A stretch of DNA of 64,000 nucleotides from Pyricularia pennisetigena (taxonomy: Eukaryota; Ascomycota; Sordariomycetes; Magnaporthales; Pyriculariaceae). A model generated the notes under the pieces. That model made no database searches. It saw nothing but the letters and a program-made list of their open reading frames with translations, and was not told the origin of the DNA. Shown here piece after piece: positions 24,850-34,125 of this stretch (positions within the stretch are counted from its first letter, which is position 1; each line of letters starts with the position of its first letter). A program made the position numbers and the translations under genes. The DNA is taken from NCBI RefSeq assembly GCF_004337985.1, contig NC_043742.1, positions 1,412,176 to 1,476,175 on the forward strand. Direction: 5' to 3'.

Positions 24850-25189
24850 ATTATAAACGAATATTTACTAACGAAACTGTGCGTGGGGGACGGGAGGCTT
24901 TTTTGCGGTATTGGGCGCGGTTTGGCGGCCCGACCGGTTCGGGGGACGTCCGCTTCCAGTACCAGGTATACGAAATATTTGCATCCTGGTGGTTAAAACG
25001 GTTATAGTAAATTTTAAAATCACCATGGCCGGTCCTTGTGGCCAAAAATAGTGGCCCAGCAGGGGTCTTGGTAAACCCAGTTCCTCGGGCTCCTTTTTCA
25101 ATATATATTGGAGTTCCCATTCCCTATATGCGGGGAACCGTTTATAAAGTTTTTTGCGCCACCAATTTTTCTCTATATTCGAAAAAATG
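24850..25189 (-). pseudogene. Tad1-like LINE ORF2, 3' part (severed by the LTR element)
   Basis: The minus strand reads the C-terminal tail of a Tad1-type LINE polyprotein: WWRKK near 25165, LPRPLLGHY near 25075, then in the neighbouring frame TGHGDFKIYYNRFNHQDANI, matching the family's TGHGDF..YH.RFNH.DA.. followed by a Cys-rich motif whose cysteines are largely lost. It ends near 24850. It joins directly to the other half at 32410-34080: removing the LTR element and one copy of AAATG restores a continuous reading across the junction. A frame change lies near 25075. Confidence 0.78.
25185..25189. repeat. Target-site duplication AAATG (left)
   Basis: Five bases AAATG directly before the left LTR, repeated as AAATG at 32410-32414 directly after the right LTR. 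This is the expected size for a Ty3-type integrase. Confidence 0.92.
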
Positions 25190-25641
25190 TGTTACGATCA
25201 AGGTATCGGGTAACCTGTTCTTAGGGTAAAGTACAGTGGGTTGAAGCAACTGAGCGTCTTGACTGGGTAACTGGGGTTCTTAATAACTGGGGTGAAATTA
25301 TAATCGTTTTCAAGTAAGTATTGAGGTTAACTAGAGTTTGATTGCTGCTAAGCAATCTTAGAATCGAATTTATTTACATGGTAATGAACGTATTTTATAT
25401 AGTCCGTTGTCCTGGGTGTGATATGCTTAATATGTCCCATAGCCCGCATATCACTTGTTTTGCTATAATTGATATGTGACATATTAATTATATCGTTTTT
25501 TTGGCGATTACGTGGGGTTACGTGATTTTTTATGTTATTTTGTTTCCTGTCGGTCGGTGTTTCCTTTGGTCGAATGTCGTTAGGAGGGGGGTGACCCCGC
25601 CTGGCCTTATTGGTACCGACCCATTTTGTTTGGTTGTAATA
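25190..25641 (-). repeat. LTR of chromovirus (3' LTR relative to coding strand)
   Basis: 452 bp, the same length as the partner at 31958-32409. It opens TGTTACGA and its partner closes TCGTAACA, a perfect 8-bp terminal inverted repeat in the unmutated copies. My hand alignment gives about 41 differences to the partner, all transitions, with no indel. Confidence 0.95.
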
Positions 25642-25643
25642 TC

Positions 25644-25659
25644 AGGTTTCCCTTTCTTT
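25644..25659 (-). promoter_or_regulatory. Polypurine tract
   Basis: On the minus strand this reads AAAGAAAGGGAAACCT, ending two bases before the 3' LTR. Position and composition fit the plus-strand primer site of LTR retrotransposons. Confidence 0.65.
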
Positions 25660-25841
25660 GGCCAAGTCCTTTTGGTTTTTAAATAGTTTGTATTTTCCTG
25701 ATTTTTGTTTTTGTTTTTATGTTTTTTTTTTGCTAACCTTTTTACGTTATATTTAGTCGCGTAATTAAAACCCGTGGTTGCACGTCCATTGCTCGTCGTA
25801 ACGATTTGTTTTTTGTGTTTTTTTTTTCGGCGGTCGAAATG

Positions 25842-26504
25842 CCTTTTTGTTTTATTTGCGAGTCGCAGGGGATTGCGAAATGCGTTGTGTCGCCTCGGGA
25901 TTCCTTTCGTTGTGTCGAATGTGTTCGCCTGGGTCGCTCGCGATGCGATGTTATGGGTATTTCCCGAAAGCAGCTATATAGGATCGCGGCCCAATATTTA
26001 AAATTTAAATTTAAATTGGAGGCGGCGGAGGAAAAAGTTTTTCGATTGCGTAAACAAAAAAAAATATGGTTTAAGAAAATAATGCGAGCTGTGTTTCGCG
26101 GGATTAACGATTTGGAGGAATTGGATCGAATCGAGCGTGAGGAGGTAGAGTAGGAGGAGCGGCGGCGATCGGCCGAAGTTTTTCCTAAAATGTCATTCGA
26201 GTTGCTTTTTCCGGATTCCAATTTCGTTTGGGATTCGTTTTTCCCAATAGGTCTTTTAAATCCTTTTTTGTTGGACGAGATAAATGTTTTTACGCAATAT
26301 TCGGTCGGTGAATTGCTTTTATCCGTATGTTTTGGTTTGTTAATATATGTTAATCGTTTTTTTGTAAATTCGTTTGGTGGTATGGTTTCGAATCCTGGTC
26401 GATTTTTAGTTTTTGGGAATGGTAAATGGTGCTTTTTTAAATCGTCCTTTTTTTTTTGGTTAATTTGCTCGCAAATCCAATTCCTGGTAATATTAACGGA
26501 GTAG
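25842..26504 (+). CDS. Cys-rich coiled-coil ORF antisense to the chromovirus, one stop codon
   Basis: This reading frame runs opposite to gag/pol between the chromodomain and the 3' LTR. From the ATG at 25842 it encodes MPFCFICESQGIAK, then CVECVRLGRSRCDV (a C-x2-C...C-x2-C...C pattern that could bind zinc). A long charged helix follows (LEAAEEKVFRLRKQKKIWF, then MRAVFRGINDLEELDRIE), probably a coiled coil. A single TAG at 26151-26153 (CAG to TAG is the simple explanation) is followed in the same frame by EERRRS, FPDSNFVWDSFF and further sequence to 26504. From memory, hypothetical proteins with this Cys cluster and EAAEEKV.RLRKQK..W..KM.RA..RGI pattern recur in fungal genomes, and I believe near chromoviral elements. 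The function is unknown. The 3' end overlaps the antisense end of the chromodomain. Confidence 0.72.
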
Positions 26505-29500
26505 TTTTTAGCAATTTTGGAAGTGGTTAAGGGGTTCCCAAATGTTTTTTTCGTGTCCGTAATTTTCCTATTTAATAAAGTATTTTGTTTTACCGTGGTT
26601 GCGTTTGTGGTCCAGTATTCGTTCGACGTCGTATATTTTTTTTTCGTCGATTTCGATTGTTTTTTATATATTGGTGCCGGGTGGTGCTGGTTTTAATAGT
26701 AATACGTGGAACGTTGGGTGGATTTTCATAATTCCTGGTAATAATAATTTGTAATTGGTTTCGCTAATTTTTTTGTCGATTTTAAAAGGTCCAAGTTTTT
26801 TATAATTAAATTTGCTATTTGGTCGTTATATTTTAATATTGCGTCGAATAAAGTAAACGTTATTTCCTTTTTGGAAGGATAGTCCCTTTATCCGATACTG
26901 GTTGGCGTATTTGGTCATTTTTTTTCGTACGAATTCCAATTCCTGTTGGAGTTTTTAGCGGAGTTTTCGTAGTTCGTTTGTTTGTTTATCGGTTCGTGGG
27001 GCCGTAATCGTGGTTTTTGGTTTTCCATATACCGTAGGGTTAAATCCGTAATTGGTATAAAACGGGGTTATTTTGGTATTTTTATTTTTTAAACTGTTAT
27101 ATGCGAATTGTATTATGGGTAATAACCGTACCCAATTATCCTATTTGTGGTTTATATAATATTTTAAATATTGTTTTAATATTTGGTTTACTCGTTTTGT
27201 TTGTCCATTTGTTTGTGGGTGGAATGTTATAAATAATTTGTGGTCGGTTTTTAGCTGTTCCATTAAAAATTTCCAAAATTTTAATGTAAAAAGCTTATTT
27301 TTATCCGTGATAATGCTTCCTGGAAGTCCGTGGTTGTTAACAATTATTCGTAAAAATGTGTAGGCGATTTTTTCGGCGTTGCTACTTTCCTTATAGGGTA
27401 GGAAGTAGGCGTATTTAGTGAATTTATCCATTATAATTAATATGTTGTTGTATTTAGTTTTAGTGAATGGTTTTTCGGAAGGTGGTAATTTGACGATAAA
27501 GTCCATTGTAATGGTTTGCCAGGCCTTATTAGGGGCTGGTAAAGGTTGTAAAAGCCCGTAAGGTTTGTGTTTGGCGGATTTGTTTTTTGCGCAAAATTCG
27601 CAGTTTTTAATAGTTTTTCGTATTTTTTATCGTGTTTTTTTAAAGTTGTGGTGCTGTTTTAGCCGTTTCCATATTTTGGAAATCCCTTGGTGTCCGTAAG
27701 CTTTGCTTTCGTGGATTTTCCGTATTTTTTCTGGTGTGGTTACCGTATTGGTCGTTATAAGATTTCGGTGAGTTGGTAAAAGGTTTCCGTTGTCGTTTGC
27801 CGTGAAAATTTTCCGTGTTTCTTCGGGTATTATGTTTTTATGGTTTGGTTTTTTGTTAAAGGCGTTGGCCCTGCCATTTTCTGTTTTTTTTCGGTAGATA
27901 ATTTTAAAATGGAATTTTAATAGGAATTTTGCCCATTTGATTTGTCGTTTGTTTAATATTTTGCTGGTAGTAAAATGGGTTAGGTTTTTGTGGTCCGTAT
28001 AAATTAATATTTCGTATTTAATTCCGGATAATTATGGTTTCCATTTTTTAAATGTTCGGATAATAATTATAAGTTTTTTATCGTGGATTTGGTAATTGAG
28101 TTTTGGTTTATGTAATTTTTGTGAAAAAAAGGCGCAAGGGTGTAAGCGTTTTTTTTCGTTTCGTTGGTTAAATTGTCCTCCGATTACGTAGTCGGATGCG
28201 TCGGTTTCGATTTCGAAGGGTTTCGTTGGGTTTGGTATTTTGAGGATCGGTTTTTGTGCTATTGCCTTTCGTAATTGTTCGAAAACTTGCTGTATTTATT
28301 CCGTCCATTGGAATTTTAGGTCCTTTTTGGTTATGTTGGTCAATGGGGTGGCGATCGCGCCGTAACCCTTAATAAATTTTTTGTAAAAGTTTACGAATCC
28401 AAGGAATATTCGAACGTTTTTTACGTTTTATAGTTGGGGCTATTCCCTTATTATTTGGATCTTTGATTTTTCCATCCTGATTTTTCCAGGGGCGATAGTA
28501 TATCCTAAGAAGTTAATCTGTTTGCTATGAAAGATGCATTTTTCGGGTTTAATTAAGAGTTTAGCGTTTTGTAGCTTTTGTAAAATTGTATGGACGTGTT
28601 TTTTATATTTTTCCAACGTTTTGGAAAAAATAAAGATATCGTCCAGGTAAATAATAATAAAAATGTTTAAGCATTCCCTAAAAACGTGGTTAATTATGGT
28701 TTAAAAGGTTGCGGGGGCGTTGGTAAAACCGAAAAGCATTACCAGGTATTCGTAATGTCCTCGTCTGGTGCGAAATGCTGTTTTCCATTCCTCGCCTTCC
28801 TTTATGCGGATTAAGTTGTATGCTTTTTTGAGGTTTAATATCGTAAATTATTATATTTGGTAAAGCATGTTTCGAAATTCTCCTATTAGTGGGAGCGGGT
28901 AGCAATTTTTTATTATAATGTCGTTTAATTGTTTGTAATCCACGCATAATCGTAGTTTTCCGTTTTTCTTTGGTACGAAAAGGATTGGGTATTTTATTGG
29001 TAATGTCGATGGTTTAATGTAATTTTTTTTAAGGTTTTCCGCGAGGTATTCGTTTAAAGCCTCCATTTGTATCGGATTTAGACCGTATATTTTGTGGAAT
29101 TTTGGTTGGGTTTTTTTTTTTAATGGTATTTCGTGGTCGAACGGACTGTGTTCGGGTAATCCTGTTTCGAATTTTTGGTTAAATAATCGTGTATAATTTT
29201 GGTATTTTTTTGGGATTTTGCCGTTTTTGGTTTGTTTTTTCGTGGTTTGTATTGTGTAATTGGATCGGTTTTGGCCTGTGGATAGTCGCTTTTTTTCCGA
29301 TATTGGCTCCGGGGTTGGTCGTCCTCCCTATAGGTACGCTATTTGTTTTATTTGGTCCTTCCGTGCCTTATATTTCCTGTATAAACCCTGCTGTGCTGGA
29401 GGTCGTTTAATAACTAGGTGTTTTTCCCATTAAATTTGGCCTGTAATCCAATTTATCCGGGGGTTGCTTTTTTTGAACCAGGGAATTCCTAAAATTATAT

Positions 29501-29800
29501 TTTTATTCCCTATTTCCGTAATATCCAAAATGATTTGTTTTTTTCGTCTATAGTTTTCCATCCAAAGGTGTACGGTTTTTGTTTCGATAGTGCCGTTCCC
29601 GTATAAAACTGCCTTTCCTTTTACGGTTTATAATCGATATGGTTTTTCCTTTTATCGTTAAGGTATTCGTCGTTTTTTTACGATTTTTGGAAAGATGTAA
29701 TTGTTTTGTGCTCCGCTATTAAGGAGCGCTCGTATGGGTTTTCCATTAAATCGTATATTTAGGAATATATATTCGTGTATTGCTTTCGTGGTTTGCGTGG
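26490..29800 (-). pseudogene. Chromovirus pol: protease, reverse transcriptase, RNase H, integrase, chromodomain
   Basis: Minus-strand, mostly one frame. Protease: RALLNSGAQNN at 29735-29700, where the catalytic Asp of D-S/T-G is Asn. RT: PILFVPKKNGKLRLCVDYKQ at about 28990-28930 and the intact catalytic IYLDDIFIFSK at about 28660-28625. RNase H: ETDASDYVIGGQF near 28215 and IYTDHKNLTH near 28005. Integrase: Zn-binding region with CEFC near 27600, core TMDFIVKLP (27510), GLPGSIITDKN (27330), and HPQTNGQTKR (27215), where the usual Asp and Glu read Asn and Lys. The C-terminus is a chromodomain, YDVERILDHKRNHGKTKYF...IWEPL (26625-26500), which directs chromoviruses to marked chromatin. Stops are fewer than in neighbouring genes, but the active-site changes make the enzyme dead. 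Confidence 0.93.
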
Positions 29801-30889
29801 CGTTTAGGGTTTTTTGTTCCGTTTTTGTTGCTGCCGTTTGGTGCTTTGTACCGTTTGGTTGTCCTAGTTTTTTGGCTTGCTGAATTCGCGTCGTGGGTCT
29901 TTATTCTTTTTGTTTCGGGGCGTATAGCTGTTTTTAACGTTGATTTTATTAAGTCGGTACCCTGTTGGTGCAGGCGTTTTTCGTGCGTTTATGGGTATTT
30001 CGTTGTTTTTAACGTTGGGGTTCCATATAATTTTGGTCATAGGTGCGGGTCCTGGTTATCGTAATTTCGTTTCGTGTTATACCTGTGCTTTGGTTAATAT
30101 ATATATTTTACAAATGTTTCGGGTGCATTCGTACCATGGGAATTGTTTTTGGTTTTAATATGCTATGGGGTAGTCGTTACAAGGGGTAAAAATTACCGCT
30201 GGTTCGGTGTTAAATCTTATTTTAATTTCCCAATTGGGTAATTTAATGGTGGTATATATTTCGTGGATACCTGTTGTTTTGCGTCGTCGTGGGAAAAAAT
30301 TGTGGATTATTTTTCTGCTAAAATGCAGTCCGCAATTGTTTCGAAAACATTTTACCTAAAAGATTTTTATGTGTTTGGGATATTTGGTATCCAAGGTTGG
30401 GTGGTTTCCGAAGGTTGGATCGATTGATTTTATAGGGTTTTATATTTGTATTCGAAATGGTATTCCGGGAAATTGCACTAATTGGTCGTTTCGGTATAAG
30501 TCGATAAGTTTTTTTTTATATATATAGGGGTTGTTTTCCTTTGCTGCATTATATAGGTTTAAAAATATAATTTTTTTTTCGCTAAATTTGTTTTTTAATT
30601 CGTTATTAAATTCGTCCGTTGGGGTTTGTTGGATTATCCGGATGCGGTGGGTTTGTCCTAATAGTTTTGGTTTTAATTTTTCTGAAATATTTAATTCCGT
30701 AGGTTCGGGTAATTTGGTGTTTTGCCTGCGTAATTGTGCCGGTGGTTTGGTTTTAATGGGTATACGGTTTCCTACTGCTAAGGTCCGAATGCTTTTAAAT
30801 TTTTGTGGGTATTATCCTGCGTCCATTTTTACGTTATTGTGGATTATATAATTATCGTCGTAATATATGGTCCAGTTTTTTAAACTGTG

Positions 30890-31921
30890 TTAATCCGGTG
30901 GTATTTGTTGGTGGGTGGTGGTATTTAATCCTCGTGGTTTTTTGGAATCGGGGTGTAAATCCGGAGTATTTTGGGGATAAAATTTGGTTATATATCCTGG
31001 TTTTTCGCATTTAAAACATTTACCACTTTTAGGATTTTTGCGCGGTTTTTTATATTGGGTCGCGTTAAGGTCCATGGGTCCGCTATGTATTCCGTAGGAA
31101 ATATTATATTGGCGAAACGGTTTGGGGTATTGGTATTTGCGTCCCGTATTGGTTTATCGCAAAGCTGGCCCCTATACGCTGCGTTTTTCGCGTCGTTCCA
31201 GTTTCCGTTCGTAAAATCGGTTATCGATTTTAATTGCTAGCTTTACGTATTCGGTTAGGGTATCGGGTCGTTTTTTTTTAACAAATTCGTTTTTAATTTT
31301 TTTTTTAAATCCCGTATAAAAACGTGCCATTAGGGTTTCGGGGCCCCATAGTAGTTTGGCGGTAATTTGTCGAAATTTACTGGTATATTTGGATGCCGAT
31401 TTAGTTTGGGTAAGGCGTACCAGTTTACGTTTAACTGTGCGTTCCTCGTTTGGGCTGCCGAATATTCCCCTAAAGTATTTTTCGAAATTTTCGTAATCGT
31501 CGAAAATGCGGTTGGTTTTAATTTTACGGTTTTTTTCCTTATCGTGGTCCAAATAATTTCGTAGGATTGGTTCGAACCAGGTAAGCGTATCGCCCTTTAA
31601 TAGCGAAATTGCGTAAATAACCTTTTTTGCGTTATTATCGAAATTATCCTCGTTAAAGTGAAGGTAGGCCCGGGTTCCCGTAAGGAATCCCTGTAAGGTA
31701 CCTGGGGTGCTATTATAAAGTAATAATAAAAGGTATTTAATATGGTTTTTATTAGTTCGATTAATTTGTTCGGTTATTCGTTTTTGGAGTTGTCGATTTT
31801 CTGCTTGGAACGTCGCGACCATTTAACGCAAAGCGTTAGCGTTGGCCGGAGCGTTAATGGTAAAAGGGGTTTAAAGGGTGGTTTTGTTAGAAGATATTGT
31901 TTCGGCGATATTATTCGGTAT
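30890..31921 (-). pseudogene. Chromovirus gag (capsid and zinc knuckle)
   Basis: The minus-strand frame opens at 31921 with ATA where ATG is expected (a G-to-A change of the start), followed by an Asn/Thr-rich leader, a coiled segment (FQAENRQLQKRI), and a retrotransposon-gag domain (LLKGDTLTWFEPIL near 31590; YFRGIFGSPNEERTVKRKL near 31440). It ends with a zinc knuckle CFKCEKPGYITKFYP near 31010, in which the His and last Cys of C-x2-C-x4-H-x4-C both read Tyr. One stop near 31170 and another near 31845 interrupt the frame. The same frame runs on with stops beyond 30890 towards about 30100 as a linker before pol, which is in another frame. Confidence 0.88.
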
Positions 31922-31957
31922 GTTTTAAGGCAAAATACTAAACAGGAGCAATTAAAA

Positions 31958-32409
31958 TATTACGATTAAAGTATCGGGTAACCTGTTTTTAGGGTAAAAT
32001 ATAGTGGGTTAAAGCAATTAAGCGTTTTGATTGGGTAATTGGGGTTTTTAATAATTGGGGTGAAATTATAATCGTTTTCAAGTAAATATTAAGGTTAACT
32101 AAAATTTGATTGCTGCTAAATAATCCTAAAATCGAATTTATTTATATGGTAATAAGCGTATTTTATATAGTCCGTTGTTCTGGGTGTAATATGCTTAATA
32201 TGTCCCATAGCCCGCATATTATTTGTTCTGCTATAATTAATATGTGATATATCAATTATATCGTTTTTTTGGCGATTACGTGGGGTTACGTGATCTTTTA
32301 TGTTATTTTGTTTCCTGTCGGTCGGTGTTTCCTCTGGTCGAGTGTCGTTAGGAGGGGGGTGACCCCGCCTGGCCTCATTGGTACCGACCCATCTTGTCTG
32401 GTCGTAACA
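31958..32409 (-). repeat. LTR of chromovirus (5' LTR relative to coding strand)
   Basis: 452-bp partner of 25190-25641, ending in intact TCGTAACA and followed by AAATG. Its left half is more mutated and its right half less mutated than the partner, so the two copies were hit differently. Confidence 0.95.
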
Positions 32410-32414
32410 AAATG
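32410..32414. repeat. Target-site duplication AAATG (right)
   Basis: Matches 25185-25189 on the other side of the LTR element. Confidence 0.92.
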
Positions 32415-34080
32415 GTTCTAAAAACCGTACCGGCACCGTTATATGCGGTTTGTTAAGCCCTCGGGTTTGGGTCCGGCGGTCCGGCGGAACCGGTTTTGGC
32501 CAATTCGTTAACCTAGTCGTTTCCCGGGATTTCCTGGTGCCCAAAACACTAACGGACCCGAATTTCGGTACCTTATTTTCGGAATAAATCGACAAAATTA
32601 TGGAATTTCAAAAAGACCTATTGGGACGAACGCGGCGCGTCGCTTTTAAAATTTTAAATAACCGAAATATAATTTATATAAATCCAAATCCGGGCGCCTG
32701 GTTAGGTTTTAATTACCGTTTATAATTTTTTTAAAACGTTAATCGTTTCGGCGTCGAAAATATGGTTTTCCGGCGTAATAAATGCGGAATTTGCGGCAAA
32801 TTCCAAACCCGTTTTAAAAACGGCCCATCCGTACCCTATTTGGACGCAATTATTTTCGTATTTTTCCGAATTATCCGTATATATTACGATATTTTCGGAT
32901 AATATTATATTTAATTATTTTATAAAACGGCGAACCGCTTTTTTTTTGGGATTCCTCCGGTGGGGTTAATACGGGAATCCGGGGTATTATAAAATACGTA
33001 CAATTTTAATTTCCGGAACCGCGGGAGAAATTGTGTAACCGTTTGCAAAATCGTGGCCGATTAACCCGAATTGCGGGGACGAAGTGTTTCGCGTAAACGG
33101 TTAATAAAAGGGTACCCTTTGTCCGCGAATTTTAATCGGGCGCCGTATTTTAGGCGGGTGTGGGCTAACGCGACGCGGGCCGAAGGTAATCCTGCGTCCC
33201 TGAAAACCGTGGACGAGGGGGTGGTTTTATACGCCGGGAGGATGGCCCGTGCCGCTAAAACCAGCGGTTTAAAAAAAATCAATGCTTTAAGGAATCCTTT
33301 TTGCTTATGCGCTGGGTTATACCATGCCTCGGCTGCGTAAATGGCCGAAAAACCCACGCATACCACCGTTACCTTGCGAAATGCAGCCGCAGGCTTTCCG
33401 TATTTTACTGCCTTAAAACCTTTAAAATAAACAGCGACCGCCATTGTTTTGGTAACCCTTTCGGCCACGTAACGGCGCCCGTCCAACCGCCAATTGAACC
33501 AAAAATCAAATTAACGCATACCCGGGTAGCGTTCGGCCCCGGAAGCGTTTTATCCGCGTCGGCCGCCCGGTAATTGGACCGGGGTAACCGTTTTATTTTT
33601 AATCCGGATTTCCGGGTTGCGACCGTGTTTTTTTTTAATAATGTAAATTATTTTTGTTTTTTCCGCTGCAAAATGGATTTTTTTTTCCGCCGCAATTTCG
33701 TGCATATTCCGGAATTTATTTTCCAACCAACGTACGTTTTCCTCCAACGAAAATAGCGATTTCCATGTAAATACGTCGTTTACGTATACAAACCGCCATT
33801 TCGCACCGTTTTTAACGAAGTGCGCCAAATATAATATATATAGGATCGGGGAAAGGGGAAACCCTTGCGGGGTGCCGCACCCAAACCGCCTAAAGCCCGT
33901 GGTCGTACCTTCCAGCCGGATTCGGGCCTGGCGGCCGTTTAAAAAGTTAATTACGAACCTGAGGAGCATTTTATTAAACCCGAGGTTCCGCGTTTTCCGT
34001 ATTAATCGCTTATGGAGGAGGGCGTCGAAATCCTTCAGCTCTTTCAGACAGGAGTATATTAAACAACCAGTTCCCTGTAG
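32415..34080 (-). pseudogene. Tad1-like LINE ORF2, RT to RNase H part
   Basis: Minus-strand relic of a Tad1-clade non-LTR retrotransposon. The RT begins about 34030 (DFDALLHKRLIRK), continues with NGRQARIRLEG, GTPQGFPLSPIL (about 33870), and the catalytic box YVNDV at 33772-33786, where the normal F/YxDD has lost one Asp. Next comes the Tad1-type thumb/connection (AIYAAEAWY near 33325; ARAILPAYKTTPSS near 33230). The RNase H domain follows: IYTDNSEKYE near 32880, IFDAETI near 32730, and GHQEIPGNDEVNELAK near 32540. It continues into 25189-24850 across the LTR insertion. Several frame changes and stops are present. The N-terminal RT motifs and ORF1 are absent, so the copy looks 5'-truncated, as is common for LINEs. 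Confidence 0.88.
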
Positions 34081-34125
34081 TAACGTTGCGTACCCCCTGT
34101 TCGGCACCCCCCCTGTTCGGCACCC
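34081..34125 (+). repeat. Left terminal inverted repeat of pogo element (with TA)
   Basis: TA then ACGTTGCGTACCCCCTGTTC and onward to 34125. It matches 35897-35941 in inverted orientation with a single transition. Inside it the word CCCCCTGTTCGGCAC occurs twice in tandem. Confidence 0.93.

Larger units (their letters stand above)
25190..32409 (-). mobile_element. Complete Ty3/gypsy LTR retrotransposon with chromodomain (chromovirus), RIP-inactivated
   Basis: 7,220-bp element flanked by a 5-bp AAATG duplication and inserted in the RNase H tail of a Tad1-like LINE. Order on the minus strand: 5' LTR, gag with a zinc knuckle, protease, reverse transcriptase, RNase H, integrase, chromodomain, then an 850-bp tail holding an ORF on the opposite (plus) strand, a purine tract and the 3' LTR. 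Gag and pol are in different frames. The plus strand is strikingly T- and G-rich and poor in C across 25.7-31.9 kb, which means G-to-A change on the coding strand. I could not identify a tRNA primer-binding site next to the 5' LTR. Confidence 0.95.

Noticed and set aside
29189..31240. Many long open frames on the plus strand (for example 30531-30851, 29780-30064) rich in Phe, Val and Leu
   Set aside because: They are mirror images of the gag-pol coding strand. The T/G-rich composition of the plus strand removes stop codons and gives hydrophobic chance peptides.
31930..31957. tRNA primer-binding site beside the 5' LTR of the chromovirus
   Set aside because: The adjoining minus-strand bases (TTTTAATTGCTCCTGTTTAG) do not match a tRNA 3' end that I know. 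RIP may have changed it, or the element may prime itself.
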